From the NCBI GenBank assembly GCA_025093555.1, contig JAIWNF010000006.1:186001-250000 (forward strand): a stretch of 64,000 bases of DNA. The letters run 5' to 3'. This stretch comes from Circinella umbellata (Eukaryota; Mucoromycota; Mucoromycetes; Mucorales; Lichtheimiaceae). The notes beneath the pieces are model-generated. The model saw nothing but the letters and a program-made list of their open reading frames with translations, had not been told where the DNA came from and searched no databases. Each line of letters opens with the position of its first letter. Position 1 is the stretch's first letter. Of this stretch, positions 1 through 11,917 are shown in pieces. The position numbers and the translations under genes were made by a program.

Positions 1-895
1 GTTTCCCGTAATAATTTTGAAACACGGTCTTCGTCAATACCATATCGGTCTAAACGATAGGTGCTTTCAATCTCATAAACAGGTGGAAGTTCAGCATTAA
101 AAATCACCGTTTATTATGTTGAACTGTTTTCCTATGCTGCAGTATTGAATCGATCCATATGTAAATCGCATACATTATGCGTCGTCGTAGCTCAACTTCA
201 ATTTTGTTTCGCAGATAGTGGTAGCTGGACTGGCAGCTTAAATATAATTCTTTACTCTGATAATAATAATCATAGTCAATAATTATTAGATAAACAAGTT
301 GCATACCTTTCTAGTTTATTTATTATATAACCATTGAAGTGGAAACTCGTTTACCATATGAATAGCCTATACAAATGAATTGTAGTAACAACACTCGAAG
401 TTGTAATCAATATTAAACTGTTTGTAAAATAGATTTGTATCCGATCTAAGAATATGCCTAAAACGTAGTGAATCTATTTGTACTAGCGACGAGAGTTATC
501 TGTGATTATCACTCCCCGAAATGTTAATTGTGAGAAATGGTACTATATATTCCACATACTGTACCGACTACCATTTGACCCATCTTCATCAGAATTTGGA
601 TCTATCATTATCACTAGAATTAATACTTGAAGAGCTATAATACTAGGTCGTTTGAATAGCAAATCATCAATACCCATAGCCTTTCTTCTTAAATACCGCC
701 CAATAGCACGTGCAGTCGTATTGCTCTTATATTTTGAGCCCCACGGGAAAAAATTGACAAGAATCCATAGCACAAACAGCATAAAAAAAGTCGTTCATCT
801 AGAAGTTAAGAATATTGATAATTGAACTGTGGCAAAAAGAATATTTGTTGATAATTGGAGATTTGAAGCGAACAAATCTCAAATACCTATATATA
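1..895 (-). pseudogene. Decayed copy of the adjacent Zn-cluster regulator (middle domain only)
   Basis: This minus-strand stretch matches exons 2 to 4 of the intact regulator at 2937-5311, in the same order and at the same spacing; the C-terminal part runs off the left edge. Exon 2 (about 890-560) opens like the intact copy (V-R-F-K, then P-I-I-N-K-Y-S-F) but then shifts frame and meets a stop. The exon-3 donor has changed from GT to GA near 440. The 12-nt microexon is still recognisable at 355-366 (A-I-H-M). Exon 4 (from 256 down) keeps the E-V-E-L-R-R-R-I block, then stops at 104. No equivalent of the zinc-cluster exon was found upstream. Homology ends within a few bases of a transposon-like end at 897-899. 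The matches are seen directly; loss of function is inferred from the frameshift, the lost donor and the stops. Confidence 0.85.
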
Positions 896-898
896 TTA

Positions 899-2480
899 CA
901 GCGGAACCCCGTTAATTCAAACTTACATCTCCCATTTTTAGTGTAAAAATAAAGAAGATGTGAAAGTTTTCGGGACTAGAGTGATGTAATCATTTACTTT
1001 TAAGATCAGATTAATACGAAAGAGATAATACATATATACATACCACTTATAATGCAAATATTTTTCAGGAAAAGTTTTAAATACGTAAAGAGGTTTATTC
1101 ATTCCATCTTTATTATCAATGTAGTTTTACATTTTTATCTTCTTTTTCTGCTAGTTACGTACTAGTCAAATAACAATGACTAACAAAATTATTTAAAATA
1201 TTGAATGATTGGCAAAAGTCAACTTCAAGACATGTAAAAATTAAGCAACTGTTAGGTCCATGAAAAAAAAAGAATCTTCAGGAACTCAAAGTACGTACTG
1301 AAATCTATGCTTTATGGTACATACTGCTTATAACCGTTAAAAAAATTCAGCTCCAACTACATTTTTTCAAAAGGTATCTCCATCTGCCAAACATTATTTT
1401 TGATGGAAACTTCGCATTAAATGCATAAAGAAGATTATAAACAAGTTTGATGCGACAGATTTAAAAAATATCAATTGTGAAAAAAGTTATAAGCATTTGA
1501 AAGTTTGGTCATTTGGCTGGGGCTCACATATTTCGAACAGTAATAGTGTGTTACCATATATGATGGTTTTGTGCAGCATAAAATCCGGATAAACTTTCTT
1601 AATAGAGTGATAGTATATCTATATAACAGTTAGTATAGAGCAAGACAACCTGTTAACAAGAAGGAACATCCACATTATTAAAGACAAAAAAACATAAATA
1701 TATAGTCTTCATTTTTTTTAGTTTAGTTTTATTTTTAAAACATCAACCAACAACCATCATTATACCATTTATAGATAAAATAAAACAAACTATTAAAATA
1801 CATTAAGTGTTTATATATATGGTTGATTAAAGTAATTATAATTGCTCTTCAAGAGCATTATTATTTACTTCCACCTTTAAGGAACACCTTGTCTGATTTT
1901 TAGTTTTAGTAGAATTCGGTTGTACCTATTGTTGAATTGAAGGGATAGTAGTGTTTTTCAGTCTCTTCATTTCACAATTCCTGTTTATAATATGTTGAGG
2001 CATATAGGGAAATAAAGGGTAGGAAAAAAGCTTATAAGCTAGTAATCAAGTATACTAATTGTTATGCAATTCCCATTATACCCTTGACTTATTGTTCATG
2101 ATTTTCTTCAATCAATAATTATTGTTATATGTATACTTCATCCTGGATATATAATTTACTGAGGAGTTTAAGAATTTACTAAATTTCGAACAAAATAAGG
2201 TTTAATGGTTATAAGCAGTATGCACCATATGTGCTACGTAAACTTGTTTGGCTGGTATATATTTCTTAGACAATTATCTTTAAAGACTATTAATACAACA
2301 ATAAAATCAATGTATAATATATATTCATAAGTGCGCATAGTACTCCCGTTAAGGTTTTTTCAACCTCCCTGCTTACATTGAAAGTGAATTAAATGAGAAT
2401 GTGAAAATCTTATGAAGTCAATTTTTCCATTCCCTGAATTTCTGTGCAATTGATAATAATATTAGTTCATGTCCTATGAG
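899..2480. mobile_element. Old TA-flanked DNA element, interrupted by a second element
   Basis: The left end reads TA then CAGCGGAACCCCGTTAATTC, a pogo/Tc1-mariner-like terminus. It closely resembles the left end of the element at 20755-21726 (TGGAACCCC, AATTTCAAA, GTTACAT). Further blocks match that element in order: GACTAACAAAA near 1177, GGAACTCAAA near 1281, AACTTGTTTGGCTG near 2240, and AAATGAGAATGTGAAA near 2391. The right terminus is not clear; similarity fades around 2480. No transposase reading frame is visible, so it is a non-autonomous or dead copy. The element occupies the pseudogene's intron 1. Confidence 0.6.
1315..2227. mobile_element. Inverted-repeat element nested in the 899-2480 element
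   Basis: The ends are inverted repeats: TGGTACATACTGCTTATAAC at 1315 and, read on the other strand from 2227, TGGTGCATACTGCTTATAAC. About 25 of the first 27 positions match. TA lies directly outside both ends (1313-1314 and 2228-2229), as expected for TA target duplication. Joining the flanks restores a sequence that aligns with the uninterrupted related element near 21395-21460, which acts as an empty site. The 913-bp interior has no long reading frame. This looks like a miniature or internally deleted DNA transposon. The superfamily is not certain. Confidence 0.7.
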
Positions 2481-2936
2481 CAATTTCATTGTTTTTATCC
2501 AGCTAAATAGATGTGTAAAGCTATTTTTTGGTACATTGAAAAAGTGAGTTTTCAAGTTTTTCAAATATTTTTAATAAAAAGACAAGTTCGCAATTTTAAC
2601 TCTCGTTCATAAATAGAATAATAACTAGTCTAGCACAGTAAGTACGTACACTTGAATAAGGCCTGAATATCGCCTGAAATATAGAGTGATCTGGACAAAG
2701 CTTATGAGTAGACTACCAGTGATAAAAGCTGTTGTACACCCAATTGTACTAAAACTCAACGATTTCCGTTCGCATTAGTAAAAGATAATTCTATCCTAAA
2801 ACTTGAAATGCACATATTTTGAAGGAGAAGTACCATGTTCATTATACCACAGTCTTTCTTTTTACATTTCATGTTGCTCTTTTATAGAACCAAATTATAG
2901 CAAGAACACAAAAAGTAATGAATCAAAAAGTTCGCA

Positions 2937-5311
2937 CTAGAAATTCTTTATTTCATGATCTATTTGCTGCGTTGGCATTTGTTCCGTCAATTGTTTGAGA
3001 ACTTTCGCATTTTGTGATCCACTGATAGCCTCGTCTCGCATAAGTATAGACGTACAGCGTATCAAATTGTTTTGGGCTTGTGATCGTACAGCAGGGTCTT
3101 GGTCATTCGAGTTCTGTATGAAAATACTCGCGGCTTCACCAACCATACTATAATAAGGATATACAAAATAGATAATTTAACAGTCAGCCTTTTTTTTCTT
3201 TTTGATCCATAGATCAAATTATTTTTAATTGAAATATTTAATGCTGATGTTGAAACAACTTACTAGTCTGTGAAGCAAGGTATACCTAATACACTATCTG
3301 ATTCAAATTGTTCAATAATATTCAGAGCAGCGTCAGTACAAAGCTTCAATAATTTCCCTGTACCAGGATCGCTTCTTTTTGATGCTAGTTTGGTAAATAT
3401 TAAAGGTCTGTAACGAAGTAGTAATACAGCATTATACATTATAATAACCATATCTGATTTTGAATAAAATTAATTTAGTAAATTTATTCTCTTGGATCAG
3501 GTTTTCTTCCTTCTTGTAATCCATCTTCGGGTTCTTTTATAGTACCTTTTGTTATGTTTTTCATCACTTTATTGTAGATATTTGATACGAGCCCGGATTG
3601 CCATTTGATGATTGTGTTATCCAATTTATTTATTAATGCCGTGTTCGGAAATTGCAAAGCTGTGGGAAAATATAGTAATATGAGAACATCACCAACCATT
3701 TGTGTAAGAGATATGATTTGTAAAAACTCAGAGTATACTGGCCTTCTTTCTTGTATATCCCTATCTGTTTCTCTCAGTAATTTTGGAACGCAACCTTCGT
3801 CAAGGTGATATCCATCCAGTTTCTCGTTACTTTTGGGTTCAACTTCATATATAGATGGAAGTTCCACATTTAAATCGCCGTCCATTATATTAAATTGCCT
3901 TACTTTTGATGCAGCACCAATTCTATCCACTGTGTAGATTGCATACACTATCCGCCTTCGTAATTCAACTTCACTCTTTGGTAAATTTTGATAGCTGGAT
4001 GAAGAGAATAAAAGTAACTCTTTGCTCTAACGATAGTATATGATTAGGTTAACACATTTGTCATGTTTCTTTGATTAATTACACATAGAAAGAACATACC
4101 ATATGGATTATCTATACATCGTAGGTGTAGTCGTCAGAGTTGTGTTTAATGATAAGTTGGTCATAAAATAAAATTTGCAAAAACTGATAAACATTTCTTA
4201 TCTTACCAATTTAAAGATACGCCTAAAAGGTAACGGACCAATGTCTATTAGTTGCCTTATATTTTAATTATCACTTAATTTTAGAAAATTAAATTATATA
4301 CATACCCATTAATAATCAACTCGTCCCCGTCATTTGAGTTTGGACGTATCGATATAGCTAAAATCAATGCTTGAATAGCTGTGATACTAGGAGGCTGTTC
4401 CAGTATCAAATCAGTAAAATCAGTTACTTTATGCCTCAAATACCGCCCAATCGAGCGTACAGATGTATTGTTCTTATATGTTGATCGCCACGGTAAAAAT
4501 TGATACCCCATAGCACAAACAGCATAAAAAAGCTGTTCATCCAAAGGCTCGGGATATTGATAATAAAACTGTGTCAAAAAAGAGTATTTATTGATGATTG
4601 GCCATTTAAAATGAACAGACTTGAAATATCTATTGAAAGCAAAAGAATATTAGTGAAACATATGATGCAAAGAAAATTGAGTAGTAGTATTGTTGTTTTT
4701 TACCCTTCCAACATATGTTCTGCTAGCCCCAAAGTCAAGTGTGGTATTTTGTTTATAAGATTCGCACTTGAATATAATTCATTATTACAATCATGCACGA
4801 AGGTAATAGTTTGTTGGAGAGGTAATATTTGCATCATTTGTGATTGTTCTTGTTGATTTTTCTGTCTCTTAAGCTGCTGTCGTTGTACTGGTGATAAAGC
4901 TGATGCAGTTGATATGGAAGTGATGTTGCTGTAGCGATTTGGTGCAGTTGTGGCAATAAAATTTTCTCTCGCTTCTTCCTTATCTGTTAGCGATTTTTCA
5001 GTGTGCTTTATCCGCTTTCCAGAAAACTCTTTACTTTCCCGAGGTACTGGTCCAGGCTTCCTTTTTTTTATACGGAATTCGCAAACGAATTTCGATTTTT
5101 GACATTTAGTACAAGGGAAGACGGTGTTAGCGTCGCAACGAACTTTACGTAATCTACAACTGTCACAACTCCTTTTGCCATTTTTTATAGTAGTTTCACT
5201 TAATATTCTCAATTTATGATCGAATTCCTTATCAGAATTAGAAGATTGACCGGTTGTGATCTGTGTGGGCTGAGTCGTTGGTATAGTTTTATTGTTGTTG
5301 TTCATGATCAA
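2937..5311 (-). CDS. Zn(II)2Cys6 transcription factor with fungal-specific middle domain
   Basis: A nuclear DNA-binding regulator, probably of metabolic genes; its targets cannot be read from sequence. Spliced on minus: 5311-4704, 4629-4306, 4255-4207, 4111-4100, 4026-3546, 3453-3264, 3147-2937, giving 624 aa. The N-terminal zinc cluster is C-X2-C-X6-C-X7-C-X2-C-X6-C (CDSCRLRKVRCD ... CTKCQKSKFVCEF, about residues 50-78), followed by a basic linker. Residues from about 203 match the fungal transcription factor middle-homology domain: VHFKWPIINKYSF, an A-V-C-A-M-G block, R-x-I-G-R-Y-L-R, F-K-L-I-I-H-M and E-V-E-L-R-R-R. The fourth exon is only 12 nt but supplies part of the conserved I-H-M block and is preserved in the pseudogene at 1-895. 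Family assignment is firm; biological role is unknown. Confidence 0.9.
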
Positions 5312-7260
5312 TGAATTAAAGCATATGAAACAAGCTCTGAAAAAGTAAATTGATAGAGTGTCGGATTGGAATTTCTTTTTGTGCTCTAAAATATTTTTAC
5401 ATAACCGAAACTTTTAAATTAATTAATAATCATGATTTATTGAAAAATACAGCTTTATTCAGCTTATACCTGTTATATAGATTTTCGTCTCTTACGAACT
5501 AGCTTTGCCGGATATGTTGAAAATAAATATGTAGCCTCATTAAAATGAAGAAATAGCAGAACGATTGCTGACCGCAAAACAACCTTTATATGAGTCTTTT
5601 TTTTTTTTTTAGCTCAATATCCTTAATGTAATTCACATGATTTTTTATTGGCTTATAAATGATTATATAAATGGATTCTGGCTTCAATACATTATGTTTC
5701 TATATACTGCTCACCACTTTCTTCTTACTAACGATGGAATTATATATATATATGCCGATTGATGTAGCTCAAGATACGAGGTTAATGCTACTGGTTCAAA
5801 AAGTATTAGTGCTTTGATGTATATCAAGTGAACAATAATACCGACTTTATGTAATTGATAGTATCATATACCATGAATATAAGAGCCTTTGTTTTTCCCT
5901 CCCCAAGACATATTCCAACAATATGCACCTCAAATCAAATAAGTAGCATTAGCAAGAGAACGTGATAAGGTTTTCCATGCTCAATAAATTTTAATAGCAA
6001 TAATGTTTAAAAATTTACGTACAAAATCAATGATACGTATCAATAACTTCCCCTTTCACTTCAATGGAACTACCGTGTCACAACTATTTCTTCTTTATAT
6101 ATATCAAGCCATCCATCAACAGTTCTCTTATATAGCCAAACTCACCCACACACTGTTTTAAGAATCTTGATTATGCATAAAACATTATTTTTTATTTTAT
6201 CATCAACCTATTGTTCATCAAAAGGTGAGTTGTCTTCAACGATGATTTCCTCTAGAGTGTGCCTGGTTTAAGAAAGCTCTTGATATTAACATGATATAAT
6301 ATATATATATATATTAATCTATAAGACTCTAAACTAATAAACCAATAAACTAAGACCCAGATGATTGATACTTGAGCTAGAACGTTTTACAAGTAATATA
6401 TCATATCACCATCAAACGATAATAGAAATGAATTTGGACTTTATTTTGAAGAGAAGTGTTTACTTGTATGATTACAATATCTCTCACTTAATGCCTTTGT
6501 ACTACGTGAATCTTTTTTTATAACATTAATTATCATATATCACGACAAGATTATAATAATAATGCTATATGGAGGTTGAGTGAAAGAAGTGTTAACGTTT
6601 CAGTTTTTTCTTTATCAAGCTCATTGAGCAGGCTAATCATTTTTATTATCATTATACTAAGAAATCAACGTCAAAAATAAAATAAAAAAGCTTTTTATTA
6701 AGCTTCTTTCATTTCAAGTTACTTTTTTTATTAGGATAATTTGAATGCAGATCTCGACCATTAATTGTGTAACATATGTCGTTTAATCAAAAGCATATGA
6801 AACCAATTTAATAAATACGATCTTGTTGTGCGTTTGTATGCTATTTGAAAGCATTTAGTTTCTGTATCATATTTATTTTCTTCCCCTAAAATATATAGAA
6901 AAGGGGGTAAAAAGAAAGCAAAAAGTTAAGATTAGCAATGAGGAACACCAAGTAAAAAGTTCTTATTAGTAGAAACACTGAAGCAGTACCTGAATAATAA
7001 TTTTTACAGAAACCAAATATAGTTTATTTTTATTTTTGGGTTGCAGCTTTTTTATTCTTATTAACAGTCTTCTGCTCTTTCTATTTTTTTAGACAGTTGA
7101 TCTCATTTTATTATTGTTATTATTATTATCTTTTTAATTTTGTTACAACTATACCCGGCATTATTCTAATCGCACTCCTTTCCCTTCTTTTCTCAAACAT
7201 CCATTGACCATTGACCATTCCTTTTTTTTTCTATTTAATTACAAACATATATAATTGATC
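5312..7260. other. Intergenic region between the regulator and the ADAM gene
   Basis: This is the shared upstream region of two divergent genes, about 1.95 kb and strongly AT-rich. It has several T-runs, for example near 5600, and TA-rich tracts near 5740 and 6300. I see no convincing coding frame, tRNA or inverted-repeat element in it. Confidence 0.6.
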
Positions 7261-7511
7261 ATGATGCGATTTTTATTTATTTTATTACTGCTTTGTGGTA
7301 TTCAACAAATTAATAGTACGTTTCAGAATAACAGCATTAATGTTTAGAAAAAAGCAATAAAATTCCATATTCGATGGAATAATAAAAAGCTTAATTCATA
7401 TTTTTTTTTATTGTGTAGGTCATTCAGTACCTGACGAACGGATATCTCGAATTGAAACCTTACGCGATCCCGAATTATCAATTCATCGTAATATCCAACA
7501 ACCAGCAACTA

Positions 7512-7542
<31 letters not shown>

Positions 7543-10500
7543 AATTATTAGACATAGCGATACATTTACATTACGATTTAATGCATACGATACGATTATT
7601 CATTTACATTTAATACCTAATCTTGAATTATTTCATCCCGATGCAACTTTATTAATTTATGGAGACAATGGCAATGATGATGATGAAGAAATAGAAAAAC
7701 CATTACATTCGCACGATCATCGAATATATAAAGGGGATGCAAAATCTGATAATGGATCAACTGGATGGGCGAGAATTATTATACGGGATGATGATGAGTA
7801 AATATCTTGAAATATTTATATGATAAAAAAAAAGAAATAATGTGTAAAATCACATATAATAATAATAACAATAATTGTTTATTATTATCATTATCGACTA
7901 TAGGCATTCATACCCACATCCATTATTTGAAGGTGCTTTTATGCTTGGGTCCGATATTTATCATATCAAAACGACAACCAATTTCCATCTTAGTAAACGG
8001 ACCGATGATCCGTTACCATCCAATAATAATTCACCAATGGTCATTTATCGTGATTCTGACATTGAACAACAACAGCCTAATGAAAAACACCATTTAATAT
8101 CTCGAGCACCTCAAACGAAAGACGATTTCATGTGTGCTATGGAAGAAATGCAATTTAATCAAAAGCTAACTGGAATGCGTAATACATCATCATCTTCAAC
8201 CACATCACAACCACCTTCAATAATAGATGATCATTATGGAGGTAGTACCAGTCATAGTTTGACAAAGCGATTCAATCCATCTAGTGGATGCCCAAGTACA
8301 CGTAAAATTGCTTATATGGGTGCTGTCGCTGATTGTACATATGTTCAATCATATGGGAGTATAAGATTTGCTCGATTACAAATCATTAATGATTGGAATG
8401 TTGCTTCTGCCGTCTATGAACGTACATTCAATATTTCTCTTGGATTGATCTACATACAAATGTCACAGCCAGGTTGTCCAAGACACCCCAAACCGCAACA
8501 AAATTGGAATCAAGAATGCTCGTCGTTTTACACAATTAATGATCGATTATCCGATTTTAGTTTATGGCGTGGAAAACGAGGAGATGACGGAGCTGCATTA
8601 TGGCATTTAATGACAAAGTGTTCGTAAGTAAAAAAAAAAAGTAGATACACTAATAAAGGAACAAAAAAAGTCTTTTAACTAGATTATGAATTTGTGCAAT
8701 TATAAAAATAACAATAGGACAGGTGTCAAAGTAGGGATAGCTTGGTTAAGTCAATTATGTGAATCTCAAGTATCACAACAAATTGAAGGTAACATTTACT
8801 TTTTATATACAGGAAGGGATTATTGTAATACGTGAAATGATCTGATATTTTGGAGTAAATAAATAAACAAACAAATAAATAGAGAATGGTGCCTCTGAAT
8901 GGGTATCTGGCACTGGTGTTTCATCAATTACTCGAGATGAGTGGAAAGTCGTAGCTCATGAAATTGGTCATGGATTTGGTATAAATAACATACAGAGGAA
9001 AAAGAGAAGAAAAAAGAAACAAACATAAAAAAACAAAAAAAAAACTTATTGTCTTAGTTTATAGGAGCTATTCATGATTGTACCGCACAGACCTGCCCGT
9101 GTTCACCAACTGGATGTAGTTGTTGTCCTTTAAGTGATTCCAAATGTAGCGCAGGTGACACATATCTCATGAATCCAACAAGTAATGTGACAAGTGAAGA
9201 TTTTAGCCCATGTTCTATATCTGATATTTGCGGTTCTTTTCCAAACATCGGCTATTGTCTACAATGTAAGAACTTCTCAAACACACCTTACTTTTTTATT
9301 TATTTATATATACTTATATATGTATGTATATGTTTGAATAGCAATAACTTACATAATAATTCACACGCCCTTTTTTAGCACCCGATTTACGTGATACAAC
9401 GTCGTTTACCATGTGTGGTAATGGAATTTTGGAACCAGGAGAAGAATGTGATTCAGGATTAACGGATAGTGCATGTTGTCATGCACGTACATGTAAACTT
9501 AAAGCTGGTGCCGTTTGCGAGTAAGTTTATCAGTATATAGAAAGTGATAATAATAGTAATATAAACATAACATCATCATTATAATCATCTTTCATCGTCT
9601 ATTTATTTGTTTATGTATTTGTTTATGTATTTGTTTACCAAATATGTTTACACAAACAAACAATAATTTTATTTTGGATTTATTTATCTATTTTATATTT
9701 TTTTAGTGACTATAGTCAGCAATGCTGTCTCAACTGCACAGTGGCTCCTTCCACCGCCATGTGCCGCCCTGCAGTATCGGAGTGTGATATCCCGGAATAC
9801 TGTACAGGGGAATCCTTGTCCTGTCCTACAGATGAATATCAAGAAAATGGATCTCTTTGTGCCAATAATACTATGAAATGTGCCTCTGGCGTATGTACAT
9901 CTCGTGATGAACAATGTATTGCTCGCGGGATGCGACTTGGCGTCACTGAAGAATGCTCGTTTCAAAAAGATTCGTGTCAAATTAGCTGTGCAGATCCGAT
10001 GGACCCAGGAAACTGTCTTGTGTTAAGTGGCGTTTTTCTAGATGGTACTGAATGTGGTTTGGCAAGTCTATGTGAAAAAGGATCTTGTGTTAGTACAGGT
10101 GCATGTAAGTATCTTTCATTCCTTTATAGTATTTGACCTTTTTATCTTTTCTTAATATAGAAACTTTTTGTGTTTTGTTTAACAATTACAACCATTTATT
10201 GTTAGTGAATACTCTGAAAGCCTGGGTGGCGCAAAACAAAAATATTGCCATTCCAGTGTTTTTATTTGGTAGTTTGGTGGTTATTGGATTATTAGGATGG
10301 CTGGCTTGGTTTGTCCTATCTCGATATCGAAGGAATCGTCTCGCCTCCAAAGACAAAGATTCTAGGCCTTCTTCAATTGCTAATAGTAGTAGTTATCGAA
10401 TGGATAATATGCGTGGTAACGGTGGTGGTGATCAAGAAGGGGGAGGGTCAGGACATCGACAATCTGAGGCTACTGATACAGCAATAACAATTAGAAGAAC

Positions 10501-11194
10501 ACTGCAGCAACAACAAAGCACAGGGTTTTTACATAATCTGCTCGATAATAACAACAAGAATAGTAATAATGATACCGCGGCAACATCAGGAACTAATAAC
10601 AACCATATTAATATTAGTAATAATGCTAATATTGCTACGGTGGCAACAAATAATAATTTATTAGATACATCATTACTTAGTAACGACAATATAAATAATA
10701 ATAATAGTAGTCCATGGTTACCAGCAAAAACAGCAACACCCTTATCGTCATCCCTCAAAAATATTGAGAATGATAATAGTAATCATATGATACGACGAGG
10801 TGATAGTGGAGCAGCATGGAATTCATATAATAGCTATTACCCATCCACACCAACAACAACGACAACAGCGACAACTACTATAAATACATTAGATACCCAT
10901 TCTTCAACTAAATCAACAGCAACAGCCAATAATCATCAGAACAATACACCTTCAGAATTAACTGGGAATTACCATTTATCATCATCGTTACACCAGCTTG
11001 AAACAGTCAAAAACAACAACAACAGTGATAAAAGTTCATCGTTACACGGATCTACTAGTACTGCTCGGCGCATCGGATTTCTTCAAGGAAAACAACAGCA
11101 ATCTCATGAAATGTCATTGTTTGACACAAGCGATAATGTTGTAATAGCATCTGAAGGTCAACGCCATCGACGAGCAAAATCGACTGGTGCTTAG
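7261..11194 (+). CDS. ADAM-family membrane metalloprotease with disintegrin domain
   Basis: A zinc endopeptidase of the adamalysin (M12B) type, predicted type I membrane protein cleaving secreted or cell-surface substrates. Exons: 7261-7315, 7419-7797, 7904-8623, 8718-8788, 8883-8978, 9065-9265, 9379-9520, 9707-10104, 10206-11194; 1016 aa. Seen in order: signal peptide (MMRFLFILLLLCGIQQINS), propeptide with the reprolysin-like PLFEGAFMLGSDIYHIK block, catalytic HEIGHGFGAIH (about 434-444) followed by a D-C and a YLMNP Met-turn, a cysteine-rich disintegrin region (CGNGILEPGEECD; ECDIPEYCTG), one membrane helix (about 702-724) and a roughly 290-residue cytoplasmic tail rich in Asn, Ser and Thr. 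The zinc motif is split by an intron after HGFG. An ACG repeat near 7512 encodes a run of Thr in the propeptide. All three zinc histidines and the catalytic Glu are present, so an active enzyme is expected. Confidence 0.93.
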
Positions 11195-11917
11195 ACTCTG
11201 TTACTGTTTATTATATTTTTGTAGATAGATTTTCCTGTAATATTTCTCCCCTTCTCCCCCCCTCCCACACGCACATCCTACATCATCAATGAAAAAAATG
11301 TTTTTTTTTATTCATTTCCTCCTCTTGTAAAATATAGTTATAAAAAACTCAGAATGAAAATAAATTAATATATATATAGTATCTCGAGAAATAACAAAAA
11401 AAAAAGGTATATCCATTAGGTTTTTTTTGCTTGTTTATTATTGTTAGCATTTCAGCGTTTCATCAAAAGTTTTCTCTCTTTTTTTTTATAGCGGAAAAAA
11501 GTTAAAAGAGAAAGTATTATGCGCACACAATCACACGAAGAAAAGAGAAAAAAAATGTGTCACTCTTTACTCAAAATAGCAAGTATTTTTCCTGACCTGC
11601 CGAAGAGATTTGTTCTTGTGCCTTAAAAAAATAAAAGTGTGATGGGTTATAATAATTTGTTATTATTTGTGTAAACAAGAACCAACCATAACAACAACAT
11701 CAAACTCTTCTCTCTTTTTTTCATACTTTTTTTTTTCTTTCTCTTCTCTCCGTAATTCTTTTTTTCTTTTTCTCCTGTTTTTTTTTTAAAAAGAAAAATT
11801 CGCCCCATTTATATTAAAAGGTAAAACGTTACTTTTTTTTTTTTTAGCTTCTTTATTATATAATGTTTTTCTCACATCTCATCGTATTACCTCGTTTACC
11901 ACATGTAGTAGATTATT
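11195..11917. other. Intergenic: 3' end of ADAM gene and promoter of the TPR gene
   Basis: A 723-bp stretch between two genes on the same strand. It contains long T and CT tracts (11690-11850), typical of fungal promoters just upstream of the ATG at 11918. I found no RNA gene or additional coding frame. Confidence 0.6.

Noticed and set aside
10432..10758. Leu/Ser-rich 108-aa minus frame opposite the ADAM gene
   Set aside because: It is the antisense of Asn/Thr-coding repeats in the ADAM tail; such shadows always look hydrophobic.
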